Source of the DNA: DATHTC01 sp963746805
GTDB taxonomy: Bacteria > Actinomycetota > Thermoleophilia > Gaiellales > Gaiellaceae
Reading direction: 5' to 3'
Length of the DNA stretch: 64,000 nucleotides
Assembly: GCA_963746805.1 (NCBI GenBank)
Contig: CAVVCQ010000008.1
Location: forward strand, 744,001 to 808,000
A model generated the notes under the pieces. The model had not been told where the DNA came from and did no database searches. It saw nothing but the letters and a program-made list of their open reading frames with translations. Positions 16,644 to 24,616 of this stretch are shown here, piece by piece; position 1 is the first letter of the stretch, and each line of letters starts with the position of its first letter. The translations under genes were made by a program, and so were the position numbers.

Positions 16644-17471
16644 ATGCGTCGGGTCGCGTTCACGGCCGTCCTCGCCGCGGCCCTCGTGGTGACGCTCGGG
16701 TTCCTCCTCCTGCCGATCGTCGCGATCTTCCTCAACGTGTCGCCTGGACGGCTCGTGGACGGGATGCGCAGCGACGCCGCGCGGGACGCGCTCGTGGTGA
16801 CCCTGAAGACGAATCTCATCGCGCAGGCGGGCGTGGTCGTGTTCGGCACGCCCGCCGCGTACCTGCTCGCGACGCGGCGCTTCCGTGGACGCGCGCTCGC
16901 GGTGACGCTGGTCGAGCTGCCCCTCGTCTTGCCGCCGGCCGTCGCCGGGATCGGCCTGCTGGCGGCGTTCGGCACCCTCGGCCTGCTCGGCGGGACGATC
17001 GACGCGCTCGGCATCGAGCTCGCGTTCACGCAGGCCGCGGTCGTCCTCGCCGTCGCGTTCGTCGCGAGCCCGTTCTACATCCGCTCGGCGATCGCGGCGT
17101 TCGAGGCCGTGGACGCGTCGCTCCTGGACGCCTCGCGAACCCTCGGCGCCGGACCGGCGAAGACATTCGCGCGGGTCGCGCTCCCGCTCGCCGCGGGCGG
17201 CCTCGGCGCCGGCCTGGCGCTGGCGTTCGCCCGCGGCATCGGCGAGTTCGGCGCAACCATCATGTTCGCCGGCAGCCTCCAGGGCGTCACGCAGACGCTC
17301 TCCCTCGCGATCTACGAGCAGTTCGACGTGAGCTTCGACGTCGCGCTCGGGATCAGCGCACTCCTCGTCCTCGTCAGCGGCGCGCTCCTGCTCGCCGTGA
17401 AGGTCGTGCCCGCATGGACTCGCTCCGTCTCGATCTTCTCCACCCCCTCCGCACGTTCAGCCTCGAGCTGA
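16644..17471 (+). CDS. modB: Molybdate ABC transporter permease ModB
   Basis: The 275-aa protein has about six transmembrane segments and the BPD_transp_1 EAA loop (EAVDASLLDASRTLGAGPAKTF), followed by RGIGEFGATIMFAG, which is typical of ModB/CysT permeases. It moves molybdate delivered by ModA, energised by ModC. The start is ATG 16644. Its 3' end overlaps the modC start by 58 nt, longer than usual; the last 19 codons run in a different frame from modC. Confidence 0.92.
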   Translation: MRRVAFTAVLAAALVVTLGFLLLPIVAIFLNVSPGRLVDGMRSDAARDALVVTLKTNLIAQAGVVVFGTPAAYLLATRRFRGRALAVTLVELPLVLPPAVAGIGLLAAFGTLGLLGGTIDALGIELAFTQAAVVLAVAFVASPFYIRSAIAAFEAVDASLLDASRTLGAGPAKTFARVALPLAAGGLGAGLALAFARGIGEFGATIMFAGSLQGVTQTLSLAIYEQFDVSFDVALGISALLVLVSGALLLAVKVVPAWTRSVSIFSTPSARSASS

Positions 17472-18446
17472 CCGCCGAGGTCGCGGGCGAGACGCTCGCG
17501 CTCGTCGGGCCGTCGGGTGCGGGAAAGTCGAGCGTGCTCCGGGCGGTGGCCGGCCTCCTGCGGCCGGAGCGCGGCGTCGTGCGGCTCGGCGACGAGACGT
17601 GGCTCGACACGGCGGCACGCCTGGACCGCCCCGCCGAGGAGCGTCCGGTCGGCTACGTGTTCCAGGACTACGCGCTCTTCCCGCACCTGTCCGTCGCGAG
17701 CAATGTGGGCTACGGCGGCCGCGACCGCGTCGCCGAGCTGCTCGATCGGTTCCGGATCGGGCATCTCGCCTCGGCACGGCCGCGCGAGCTCTCCGGCGGG
17801 GAGCGCCAGCGGGTCGCGCTCGCCCGCGCGCTCGCGCGCCGGCCCCGGGTGCTCCTCCTCGACGAGCCGCTGGCCGCACTCGACGCGCACACCAGGGAGG
17901 CGATCCGCGTCGAGCTCCAGGGGATCCTCCGCGAGGAGCGCCTGCCGACGCTGCTCGTGACGCACGACTTCGAGGACGCCGCGGCGCTCGCAGACCGGGT
18001 CGGCGTCCTCGTCGACGGTCGGCTCGTCCAGACGGGGACGCCACAGGAGCTCGTCGACGCGCCCGCGGATCCGTTCGTCGCGAGCCTGAGCGGCGGGAAT
18101 CTCCTGCCGGGTCACGCGCAGGCCGGCTCGAACGGCCTGTCGGAGGTCGTGCTCGACGGCGGCGGCGTCGTCTGGTCGACCGCCGAGGGGCAGCGGCCGG
18201 GTCGGCGTCGTCGTGCAACCGTGGGACGTGTCGCTCGCCCGCGAGCAGCCGGCCGACTCGGCGCTGAACCACCTGCGCGCACCCGTGTCGTCGATCGTCC
18301 CGGTCGGGAACCGCGCGCGGGTCCGGGTCGGGCCGCTCACGGCCGAGGTGACGGCCGCCTCGCTCGAGCGGCTCGGCATCCGCGTCGGCGAGCCTGCCGT
18401 GGCGAGCTTCAAGGCCTCCGGGACGCGCCTGGTACCGCTGGCCTAG
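17414..18446 (+). pseudogene. modC: Molybdate ABC transporter ATP-binding protein ModC, interrupted by one frameshift near 18190
   Basis: The N-terminal 250 residues are a standard ABC ATPase: Walker A GPSGAGKS, Q-loop FQDYALFPH, signature LSGGERQR, Walker B LLLDEPLAALD and switch THDF. Near 18186-18200 the frame must move by one extra base to continue as RVGVVVQPWDVSLAREQP and a C-terminal TOBE domain ending at 18446. The corrected product is about 343 aa, normal for ModC. Without correction the first frame would run on into unrelated sequence to 18856. The break lies next to a GGGG run. Either an indel error or a genuinely disrupted gene is possible; the intact downstream TOBE codons favour error. 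Confidence 0.85.
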
Positions 18447-18796
18447 TCGAAGAAGGTGTCGTCGTGCGCGTACGGCGGCGCGCAGCAGCAGAGGAAGCGC
18501 AGCGGCGCATCGGCGGCCGTGATCTGGTGCCACGCGCCCGGCGGGATGAGGATCGCGTCGCCGGGGCCGACCCGGCTGCTCGCACCGTCGACCTCCATCT
18601 CGCCTTCGCCCTCGAGGAGGACGTAGAGCTCCTCGGTGCGGGCGTGGTAGTGGCGCTGCGTCGCCTGCCCCGGCTCGAGCGTCGCCTCGGCGAGCGATTG
18701 GTTCGCTGTGCCGTGCTGCGTTCCGAGCAGCTCGCGAATGGTCGAGCCGTCTTTCGTCGTGAACGCGTCGGCGTCGTCCCGGGAGCGGACCTGCAC
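18443..18796 (-). CDS. Single-domain cupin protein
   Basis: The 117-aa protein is a cupin_2 beta barrel with motif 1 RHYHARTEELYVLLEGEGEM (His, His and Glu ligands) and motif 2 PPGAWHQI (fourth His). It probably binds a metal ion; the substrate is not predictable. A run of three Cys (FLCCCAPPYAHDD) near the C-terminus is unusual. It begins at GTG 18796 and its TAG stop is shared through CTAG with the convergent modC TOBE end. Confidence 0.85.
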   Translation of the reverse strand: MQVRSRDDADAFTTKDGSTIRELLGTQHGTANQSLAEATLEPGQATQRHYHARTEELYVLLEGEGEMEVDGASSRVGPGDAILIPPGAWHQITAADAPLRFLCCCAPPYAHDDTFFD

Positions 18797-18852
18797 GGCG
18801 GCAGCCTACGCGCGGAGGATTTCGCTTCGCCGGGCTCGGGAACGCCGGGCCC

Positions 18853-19815
18853 GTGACCCGTCGCGCCCACCGTGTGGCGGCCGTCGTCGTCGCAGCCGCG
18901 ACGATCGTCGCCACGGCGCGGGCTGCGGAGGTGGTTCCCATTCGGGGCTCGCGGGCGAGCGACGCGGCGCCACGGACGGGTGCGTGGACCGAATGGTGGC
19001 GCTTGCACGGCATCCAACCCCGGACCGGGCGCTATTTCACCATCGAGGTCCAGACCCGCGGCGTGCCCGAGCTGCGAATGTCCCTCCTCGACCCGGTGCC
19101 GTTCACGGGAGCAAGCGGCGCCGACGGGCTGGTCGAGCGCGGCGCCGGGACGCTGCTGGACGTCGCCTCGCTGACGCGCACCGCCGACGGGTGGCGGATG
19201 ATCGTCGACCACCGCCGCGGGAAGGCGCAGCTGACGGTCACCGGTCGGCCCGGCGTGACGGCCGGCCCGTGGCGCCTCGGGCGGCAGCCGGTCGCCGACA
19301 CGAATCCCACGCGCTGGGAACGTGGGTCGATGACCTGGGCGGCGCTCGTCCCGGCCGGGCGTGTCGACGGCTGGGTCTCCTGGGACGACGTCCGGTACGA
19401 CGTCGCCGGCTGGCATGCGTACCTCGACCACACCTGGGGCCGGTTCCGGAATACCGACAGCGCGTGGGACCACTGGGATCGCGCGGTCTGGCACCGCGGA
19501 CGCGGGGAGAGCTGGCTCCTGCAGGGGCTCGAGCCACGACCCGGAAAGCCCGTGCTCGCGCCGAGGCCCGACGATCGGCGCTGGCGCGGCGTCCTCGTGC
19601 ACGTGACTCCGCGCGGGATCACGAGTTGCCGCCCGACCATCCGCCGCAGCGGCTGGGACTACGTCCCCGACGGCGCGACGAACCCGAGCACCGTCGCTGC
19701 GACCTGCAACGGGCGGACGATCACGTTCCGGCGCTGGAACGCTGCGTTCCGCCAGCACATGCTCGCCGACCGGAGTGGCTTCATCGAGCACCGGATCGAC
19801 TTCTGGCGGCACTGA
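18853..19815 (+). CDS. Secreted lipocalin-like protein resembling AttH/CrtC (hydroxyneurosporene synthase) family
   Basis: The 320-aa product has a signal peptide (residues 5-24). Features that recall the CrtC/AttH-type lipocalin-like fold are WTEWWRLHGIQPRTGRYF near residue 45 and YLDHTWGRF near residue 195; the latter is similar to the family HDHxWG motif. The domain would bind or hydrate a hydrophobic ligand such as a carotenoid in the extracytoplasmic space. The match is partial, so this is a fold-level guess. It starts at GTG 18853 and ends just before the TPP riboswitch. Confidence 0.5.
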   Translation: MTRRAHRVAAVVVAAATIVATARAAEVVPIRGSRASDAAPRTGAWTEWWRLHGIQPRTGRYFTIEVQTRGVPELRMSLLDPVPFTGASGADGLVERGAGTLLDVASLTRTADGWRMIVDHRRGKAQLTVTGRPGVTAGPWRLGRQPVADTNPTRWERGSMTWAALVPAGRVDGWVSWDDVRYDVAGWHAYLDHTWGRFRNTDSAWDHWDRAVWHRGRGESWLLQGLEPRPGKPVLAPRPDDRRWRGVLVHVTPRGITSCRPTIRRSGWDYVPDGATNPSTVAATCNGRTITFRRWNAAFRQHMLADRSGFIEHRIDFWRH

Positions 19816-19837
19816 GAGGCGCCGAGATACGCTCACG

Positions 19838-19911
19838 AAACCGGGGTGCCTCCACCGAGGCTGAGATCACACCCGTCGAACCTGATCCGGGTCATGCCGG
19901 CGAAGGGAGCG
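19838..19911 (+). ncRNA. TPP (THI-box) riboswitch
   Basis: The element has the THI-box landmarks in order: GGGGTGCC (19843-19850), GGCTGAGAT (19859-19867), ACCCGTCGAACCTGATC (19871-19887) and GGGTCATGCCGGCGAAGG (19889-19906). The 3' end of the aptamer (AAGGGAG) doubles as the ribosome binding site of the GTG at 19916. Binding of thiamin pyrophosphate would therefore block translation initiation rather than need a terminator. Confidence 0.93.
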
Positions 19912-19915
19912 TGTC

Positions 19916-21256
19916 GTGAGCGAGAGCACGCCCAACTGGGGCATCGAGCCGGTTCCCGAGCGCCTGCGGGTGCTGGGCTTCCTCGACACGACCGTCCTCT
20001 GGGGCAACCTCGGGGTGTCCCTGCTCGTCCTCGTCGCCGGCGCCCTGCTCGTGCCCGCGCTGTCATTGCCGCAGGCGGTCGTCGCCGTCCTCGTCGGCTG
20101 CCTCGTGGGCAACCTCATGCTCGGCGTCGCCGGCGCGATCGGCGCCGACGGACGCGTCCCGGCGATGGTCCTGCTCCGCGCCCCGCTCGGCCGCCGCGGG
20201 TCCTACACCGCGACCGCGATCAACGCCGCCCAGTGCCTCGGCTGGGCGATCTTCGAGCTGATCGTGATCGCGACTGCGGCCGCGGCGCTCTCGGACGTGC
20301 TGCTCGGCTTCCGCGCCCAGTGGGCGTGGACGCTCGTCTTCGGCGCGATCGCGACCTGGCTCGCGTGGGCGGGGCCGATCAGCGTCGTCCGCAAGATCCT
20401 GAAGCGCGTCGTCGTCTGGGCCGTGCTCGCGTCGCTCGTCTACCTCACCTGGTGGGCGGTCGACGGTGCCGACCTCCGCGCGGCCTGGGACCGCCCGGGC
20501 GAGGGCGGCCTCCCGCTCTGGGTTGCGATCGACCTCGTCGTCGCGCTCACCGTCTCGTGGATCCCGCTCGTCGCCGACTACACCCGCTTCTCACGCGACC
20601 GGCGCAGCGCCTTCGCCGGCGTCACGGTCGGGTACTTCGTGGCCTCGGCCTGGATGTTCCTGCTCGGCGTCGTCCTCGTGCTCGGCCGCGGGCTCGACGA
20701 CGCCGCCTCGCTGCCGGCCGCAGTCGCCACGGCCGGGCTCGCGAGCGCGCTTGCGCTGCTCGCCGTCACCGTGGACGAGACCGACGAGGCCTTCGCGAAC
20801 GTCTACTCGGCGGGCGTCTCGCTGCAGAACGCAGCAACCCGCGTCCCGCAGCGGCTGCTCGTCACTGCCGTCGCGGCCGTGGCCACCCTCGGCGCGCTGG
20901 TGATCGACCTCGCCTCGTACGAGTCGTTCCTCCTGCTCCTCGGCTCGTTCTTCGTCCCGCTCTTCGGCGTGCTCCTCGGCGACTGGCTCGTGCGGGGGGC
21001 CCACTACGCCGAGCAGGACATCTTCGGGGCGCCGGCCTTCCGCCCGGTACTGCTTGCGGCCTGGTTCGTCGGCTTCGCCCTCTACCAGTGGCTGCACCCG
21101 CTCGGCCCGTCCTGGTGGACGGATCTGCTCGCGCACACGAGCCCGCCGGACGTCGCCGTGGGCTCCACGATCCCGAGCTTCGCCGTCTCGCTCGCGCTGG
21201 CCGCAGGCGCCGGCGCGGCCGGACGGCGGTGGCGCGCCGCCGAGAGCACCGCATAG
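19916..21256 (+). CDS. cytX: Thiamin precursor (hydroxymethylpyrimidine) transporter CytX, NCS1 family
   Basis: The 446-aa protein has 11-12 transmembrane helices and NCS1 permease features: NWGIEPVPERLR at the N-terminus, a VLLRAPLGRRGSY segment, and WIPLVADYTRFSRDRR. The N-terminus and the TPP riboswitch directly upstream fit CytX, the putative HMP transporter of thiamin salvage. It would be shut off when thiamin pyrophosphate is abundant. The start is GTG 19916, whose Shine-Dalgarno lies inside the riboswitch. A sugar kinase follows 10 nt later. Confidence 0.9.
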   Translation: MSESTPNWGIEPVPERLRVLGFLDTTVLWGNLGVSLLVLVAGALLVPALSLPQAVVAVLVGCLVGNLMLGVAGAIGADGRVPAMVLLRAPLGRRGSYTATAINAAQCLGWAIFELIVIATAAAALSDVLLGFRAQWAWTLVFGAIATWLAWAGPISVVRKILKRVVVWAVLASLVYLTWWAVDGADLRAAWDRPGEGGLPLWVAIDLVVALTVSWIPLVADYTRFSRDRRSAFAGVTVGYFVASAWMFLLGVVLVLGRGLDDAASLPAAVATAGLASALALLAVTVDETDEAFANVYSAGVSLQNAATRVPQRLLVTAVAAVATLGALVIDLASYESFLLLLGSFFVPLFGVLLGDWLVRGAHYAEQDIFGAPAFRPVLLAAWFVGFALYQWLHPLGPSWWTDLLAHTSPPDVAVGSTIPSFAVSLALAAGAGAAGRRWRAAESTA

Positions 21257-21266
21257 GCTCTCGGCC

Positions 21267-22073
21267 GTGCGCGACGTCGCCGTCGTCGGCAGCCTGGCGA
21301 GCGACGTCGTCGCGGACGGCGCCCCGCGCGTCGGCGGCGCCCCGTTCTATGCCGCCGCCGCGCTGCGCCTCCTCGGCCGTCCGTCGCTCGTGGTCACGCG
21401 CTGCGCCGAGCGCGACCGTTCCGCCCTCCTCCCCCCGCTGGTCGCCCAGGGAGCGCCGGTCGAGTGGCACGCGTCCGAGCGCACGTTCCGGTACCGCTTC
21501 TCCTACGACGGCAGCACGCGGACGATGGCCGTCGAGGAGACGGCCGAGCCATGGCTGCCGGGACCGTGGCTCGACGATCTCCACCGGTGCGAGGCCGTCC
21601 ACGTCGGCGCGCTGGCGCAGGGGGAGTTCCCGGACGAGACGCTCGCGGCGCTCGCCCGCGGCCGCCGCCTCTCGCTCGACGGCCAGGGACTCGTCCGCGC
21701 CGCCGGCGTCGGCCCGCTGCGGCTCGAGCAGCTCGAGGACCGCTCGCTCCTCCGTCACGTCTCGATCCTCAAGCTCGCCGAGGAGGAGGCCGCCGTCCTG
21801 GCGGGCGGCATCGACCCGGACGCGCTCGCCGCGCTCGGCGTGCCCGAGGTCGTCCTGACCCGCGGCGAGGCCGGCGCGCTGATCGTCACGCGCGCCGGAG
21901 CCGACGAGGTCCCCGCGCTGGCGGTGCCTTCGGCCGACCCGACCGGCGCCGGCGACGCGTTCTCGGTCGCGTACCTCGTCTCGCGCACGGCCGGGCTCGG
22001 CCCCGTGTCCGCCGCCCGGCGGGCGACGGCGATCGTCGCCGAGATGCTGATCCGTCGCAGCCGCCGACGGTGA
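21267..22073 (+). CDS. PfkB-family carbohydrate/nucleoside kinase
   Basis: The 268-aa protein is a short ribokinase-fold enzyme. It has VVGSLASDVV at the start, a GGAPFYAAAALRLLG segment, and the PfkB signature near residue 227 (DPTGAGDAFSVAYL) containing the catalytic Asp. The substrate cannot be named. Since it follows cytX in a TPP-riboswitch transcript, phosphorylation of a pyrimidine or thiazole alcohol is conceivable, although classical ThiD/ThiM have other sequences. GTG 21267 is the start; the TGA overlaps the next GTG. Confidence 0.8.
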   Translation: MRDVAVVGSLASDVVADGAPRVGGAPFYAAAALRLLGRPSLVVTRCAERDRSALLPPLVAQGAPVEWHASERTFRYRFSYDGSTRTMAVEETAEPWLPGPWLDDLHRCEAVHVGALAQGEFPDETLAALARGRRLSLDGQGLVRAAGVGPLRLEQLEDRSLLRHVSILKLAEEEAAVLAGGIDPDALAALGVPEVVLTRGEAGALIVTRAGADEVPALAVPSADPTGAGDAFSVAYLVSRTAGLGPVSAARRATAIVAEMLIRRSRRR

Positions 22074-22465
22074 GGGCGCTGGTCCGCACCGAGGACGCCG
22101 TCTGGGCGGTCGACCTGGAGGACGAGGCACTGCTCGGCCCCGCCGACGCCGAGCTCCGGGCCGAGCCCGCACCCCCGGTCGGGCTCCCCCGTGTCGTCGC
22201 GGCCGCCACGGCGGGATCGACCGTCGTCGCCGTTCTCGACCGCAAGCCGCCGCTCGCGGTGTCCCACGACGCGGGAACGACGTGGTCGGAGGCCGGACGC
22301 GGCCTCCCGCCGGGCCGCGCGCTCGCGATCCGCGACGACGACCCGGACACGATCCTGTACGCGGCGCGGAACCGCCTCTACCTCTCGCGCGACGGCGGCC
22401 GCTTCTGGCACGCGCTCGCGCTCGAGCTGCCGGAGATCGCGGCGGTGGCGTTCGCGGAGGACTAG
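22070..22465 (+). CDS. Small beta-propeller-like (BNR/sialidase repeat) protein
   Basis: The 131-aa protein contains two BNR/Asp-box-like repeats (SHDAGTTWSEAG and SRDGGRFWHA, pattern S-x-D-x-G-x-x-W), which normally occur in larger beta propellers. It has no signal peptide. Its GTG overlaps the kinase stop (GTGA), so both may be translated from the cytX transcript. Function unknown. Its stop codon is shared with the convergent PhzF gene through CTAG. Confidence 0.65.
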   Translation: MRALVRTEDAVWAVDLEDEALLGPADAELRAEPAPPVGLPRVVAAATAGSTVVAVLDRKPPLAVSHDAGTTWSEAGRGLPPGRALAIRDDDPDTILYAARNRLYLSRDGGRFWHALALELPEIAAVAFAED

Positions 22466-23304
22466 AGCCGGAACTCGCCGCGCGCGACCGTCACGGCGGA
22501 GCCGCCGACCTCGACCCGGTCGATGAGACCGCCGCCGCCGTCGGCCCGGGCGACGATCCGGCACGGACGCTGGAGCTCCGTCCCCTGCTCGATCTCGATC
22601 TCCTGGCCCCACTCGATCCGGCCGTGCCGCGCGAGGTGGCAGGCGAGCGGCCCCGCAGCCGAGCCCGTGCCCGGGTCCTCGGTGACACCGAACGACGGCG
22701 CGAACATCCGCACCTTCCACGACGACCCCGACCCCGCGAAGCAGTCGATGCCGACGGTGCCGAACGGCTCGAGCGCCGAGACGTTCGGCCGCAGCGCCGC
22801 GACCGCCTCCTTGCTCTCGAGCCCGACGTAGACGAACCGCACGCCGTTGTCGTACAGCTCCACCGGGAGCACCGACTCGACGCCGAGCGCAGCCTGGAGC
22901 TCGTCCGCGCGGTCGAAGGGCTCCACGGTCGGCACCGGCTGCGTCATCCGCCCGAACACGATCTTCCCGGACTCGTCCCGCGTCAGCTCGACCGGAACGG
23001 GCCCGGCGCCGGTCTCGAGCACGATCGCGCCGAGCTGCATCGGCGCCGCGAGCACGAAGGCCGTGCCCAGCGTCGGGTGGCCGGCGAACCGGAGCTCGGC
23101 GCTCGGGGTGAAGATGCGGATCCGCGCATGGCCGTCGCCTTCCGCCGGCAGCACGAACACCGTCTCCGAGAAGTTGATCTCCCGCGCGAGCGACTGGAGC
23201 AGGTGCTCGGGGATCTCGCGGGCATCCGTGAAGACGGCGAGCTGGTTGCCCGTGAGCGGACGGTCGGTGAAGACGTCGGCGACGACGTAGCGGAAGGTCG
23301 GCAC
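22462..23304 (-). CDS. PhzF-family isomerase
   Basis: This 280-aa protein has the two-domain diaminopimelate-epimerase-like fold of PhzF: DVFTDRPLTGNQLAVF at the start, INFSETVFV with the catalytic Glu near residue 47, ELRFAGHPTLGTA, and DPGTGSAAGPLACHL in the second half. The family isomerises small cyclic carboxylates, but most members are unassigned and no phenazine genes are visible here. The start ATG at 23304 matches the family N-terminus. Confidence 0.9.
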   Translation of the reverse strand: MPTFRYVVADVFTDRPLTGNQLAVFTDAREIPEHLLQSLAREINFSETVFVLPAEGDGHARIRIFTPSAELRFAGHPTLGTAFVLAAPMQLGAIVLETGAGPVPVELTRDESGKIVFGRMTQPVPTVEPFDRADELQAALGVESVLPVELYDNGVRFVYVGLESKEAVAALRPNVSALEPFGTVGIDCFAGSGSSWKVRMFAPSFGVTEDPGTGSAAGPLACHLARHGRIEWGQEIEIEQGTELQRPCRIVARADGGGGLIDRVEVGGSAVTVARGEFRL

Positions 23305-23316
23305 GCCCGGATTACA

Positions 23317-23511
23317 TCAGGCGGCCGGGCGCGGATCCTCCGGCGGCGTGTCGCGCGGGTGGAGCGCGCGGGCGTTCGCGGCCAGAAGGCGCGTGCGCAC
23401 CTGCTCCTCGGTCACATCGAGGCGGAGCAGGTGGCCGCGCGCCTGGAGTCGCCGGACGGTGAGCTCGTCGACGCCGAGGCGCGCGGCGATGATGCGTGGA
23501 TCGGTGGTCAT
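23317..23511 (-). CDS. Small putative HTH protein
   Basis: This 64-aa protein contains a short helix-turn-helix-like segment (RIIAARLGVDELTVRRLQAR, residues 6-25) followed by a basic/acidic helix (VTEEQVRTRLLAANARAL) and a Pro-rich tail. I do not recognise the family. The ATG overlaps the stop of the preceding 63-aa gene (ATGA), forming a mini-operon. DNA binding is inferred from the HTH-like pattern only. Confidence 0.55.
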   Translation of the reverse strand: MTTDPRIIAARLGVDELTVRRLQARGHLLRLDVTEEQVRTRLLAANARALHPRDTPPEDPRPAA

Positions 23512-23702
23512 CAGTGGCGGTAGGCGGGGTCGTGGGCCGCGCGGCGCCGGCGCACGATCGGCGCCACCGACGCGATGCGGCGACGGATCGCAGAAGGAAT
23601 CCGAACGGCGTGCACGCGCTGCGCCCGCCGGTACTCCTGCGCCAGCCGCTCGGCCCGGTCGTGGGCCAGCTGCTGCCTGATATTGGGCTCGTACTCGATC
23701 AT
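23511..23702 (-). CDS. Small very basic protein
   Basis: The 63-aa product starts MIEYEPNIRQQLAHDRAERL and is rich in Arg (about 15), with a C-terminal AIRRRIASVAPIVRRRRAAH. A good Shine-Dalgarno (GAGAGGA) lies 6 nt before ATG 23702. The amphipathic, cationic composition would suit nucleic-acid or membrane association. No family is recognised. It overlaps the small HTH gene by 4 nt. Confidence 0.55.
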   Translation of the reverse strand: MIEYEPNIRQQLAHDRAERLAQEYRRAQRVHAVRIPSAIRRRIASVAPIVRRRRAAHDPAYRH

Positions 23703-23911
23703 GGTCGTTCCTCTCGCGGTTCTCCTTCGAATGGAGCGAGGCCGCACGGGAATCGCACTGCAAAAACAGCGTGAAATACGCGACTTGGAATGTCGTTGTC
23801 TCGGCGGCGCGAGTGCGGGCGGCCTCGCGAGTTGCTTCGGCTGATGGTGCGGATCGGCTGTCGGTGGTGCTGACCTCCTTTCCTTGCGCTTGCCGCCTCC
23901 GAAACGACGAA

Positions 23912-23930
23912 GGCGACCCGTTGGGTCGCC
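23912..23930 (-). terminator. Hairpin terminator for minus-strand transcription
   Basis: GGCGACCC and GGGTCGCC form a perfect 8-bp stem with a 3-nt loop. Read on the minus strand it is followed by TTCGTCGTTTCG, a weak U-rich tail, so it probably ends a leftward transcript coming from the 24.2 kb side. Confidence 0.5.
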
Positions 23931-23943
23931 CTCGCAGAAGGTG

Positions 23944-24201
23944 CTATGTCGCTAGTTCGCTAGCGCCTGCGCCTCCGTACGAGGACGTCGAGTGCCCCGA
24001 TACCGGGGTTGCCGCCGACCCATGCCGCCCGGCGGGCACGCATGAGCGACGGGAAGCCGATGTAGGTGCACGTGATGGACATTGCGTTCGACGGTACCGC
24101 ACCGAACGCGATTTGGCAAGGAATTGGATCGCCGATTGGCGCGCGAGATTGAACCGGACTAGGAACAATGCGACGAACAATGCGGGCAAAGCCTTTTCCA
24201 T
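23944..24201 (-). CDS. Possible small secreted protein, doubtful
   Basis: An 85-codon frame begins MEKALPALFVALFLVRF, which looks like a signal or membrane segment, with AAGGA 10 nt upstream of the ATG. A terminator-like hairpin follows the stop. Against it, the downstream residues are poorly protein-like and codon usage is atypical. A different frame of the same strand ending at 23960 reads more smoothly (SNAMSITCTYIGFPSLM), so an indel inside a small gene is possible. I give it low confidence. Confidence 0.25.
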   Translation of the reverse strand: MEKALPALFVALFLVRFNLARQSAIQFLAKSRSVRYRRTQCPSRAPTSASRRSCVPAGRHGSAATPVSGHSTSSYGGAGASELAT

Positions 24202-24238
24202 CGCCTCCGAATCCTTGAGCGGAGCCTAGGATGCCGCC

Positions 24239-24616
24239 GTGCGTCTCATCCTCGTCCGGCACGCCGAAGCTGCTCCCGGAGAGCCGGACGAGCTCCGGCC
24301 GCTGACGCCGCGCGGCCGCGAGCAGGCCCGCGAGCTGGGCGAGCGCCTGCCGCGCCCCGACGCGGTGCTGACGAGCCCGCTCCTGCGGGCGCGGGAGACG
24401 GCAGCGCTGCTCGCGCGTCCGCACGGGCTCGAGCCGGAGCCGGACGAGCGGCTGGCACCGGGCGCGTCCGACGACGGCGTCCTCGAGGCGATCGAGGGCC
24501 GCGGCGAGACGGTCGTCGTCGTGGGCCACCAGCCGGACTGCGGGATCGTGGCGTCGCGGCTCGGCGCCGGCGAGGTGCGCTTCCCGCCGGGCGGCCACTG
24601 CGTGGTCGAGCTGTGA
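24239..24616 (+). CDS. Histidine phosphatase (SixA-like phosphohistidine phosphatase)
   Basis: The 125-aa protein is a minimal histidine phosphatase: MRLILVRHAEA supplies the phospho-acceptor RH motif at residues 7-8. TSPLLRARETAALL carries the second Arg, and VVGHQPDCG the later catalytic His. The short length fits SixA, which acts on phosphohistidine proteins, better than a mutase. The GTG at 24239 is the start. Its stop overlaps the GTG of the ABC ATPase, so it is probably expressed with that exporter. Confidence 0.87.
   Translation: MRLILVRHAEAAPGEPDELRPLTPRGREQARELGERLPRPDAVLTSPLLRARETAALLARPHGLEPEPDERLAPGASDDGVLEAIEGRGETVVVVGHQPDCGIVASRLGAGEVRFPPGGHCVVEL

Larger units (their letters stand above)
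23703..24238. other. 536-bp intergenic region with no secure gene
   Basis: This stretch is lower in GC and lacks the wobble-GC pattern of the surrounding genes. It must hold the promoter of the minus-strand mini-operon at 23702. It also contains an 8-bp stem hairpin at 23912-23930 and a possible small minus-strand gene at 23944-24201, both listed separately. I see no tRNA, integrase or repeat in it. Confidence 0.6.

Noticed and set aside
22462..23304. Phenazine biosynthesis locus
   Set aside because: PhzF homologues are widespread and no other phz gene occurs nearby.
23771..24229. A 152-codon plus-strand frame in the gap before the histidine phosphatase
   Set aside because: No ribosome site, no protein-like pattern and a hairpin terminator inside it.
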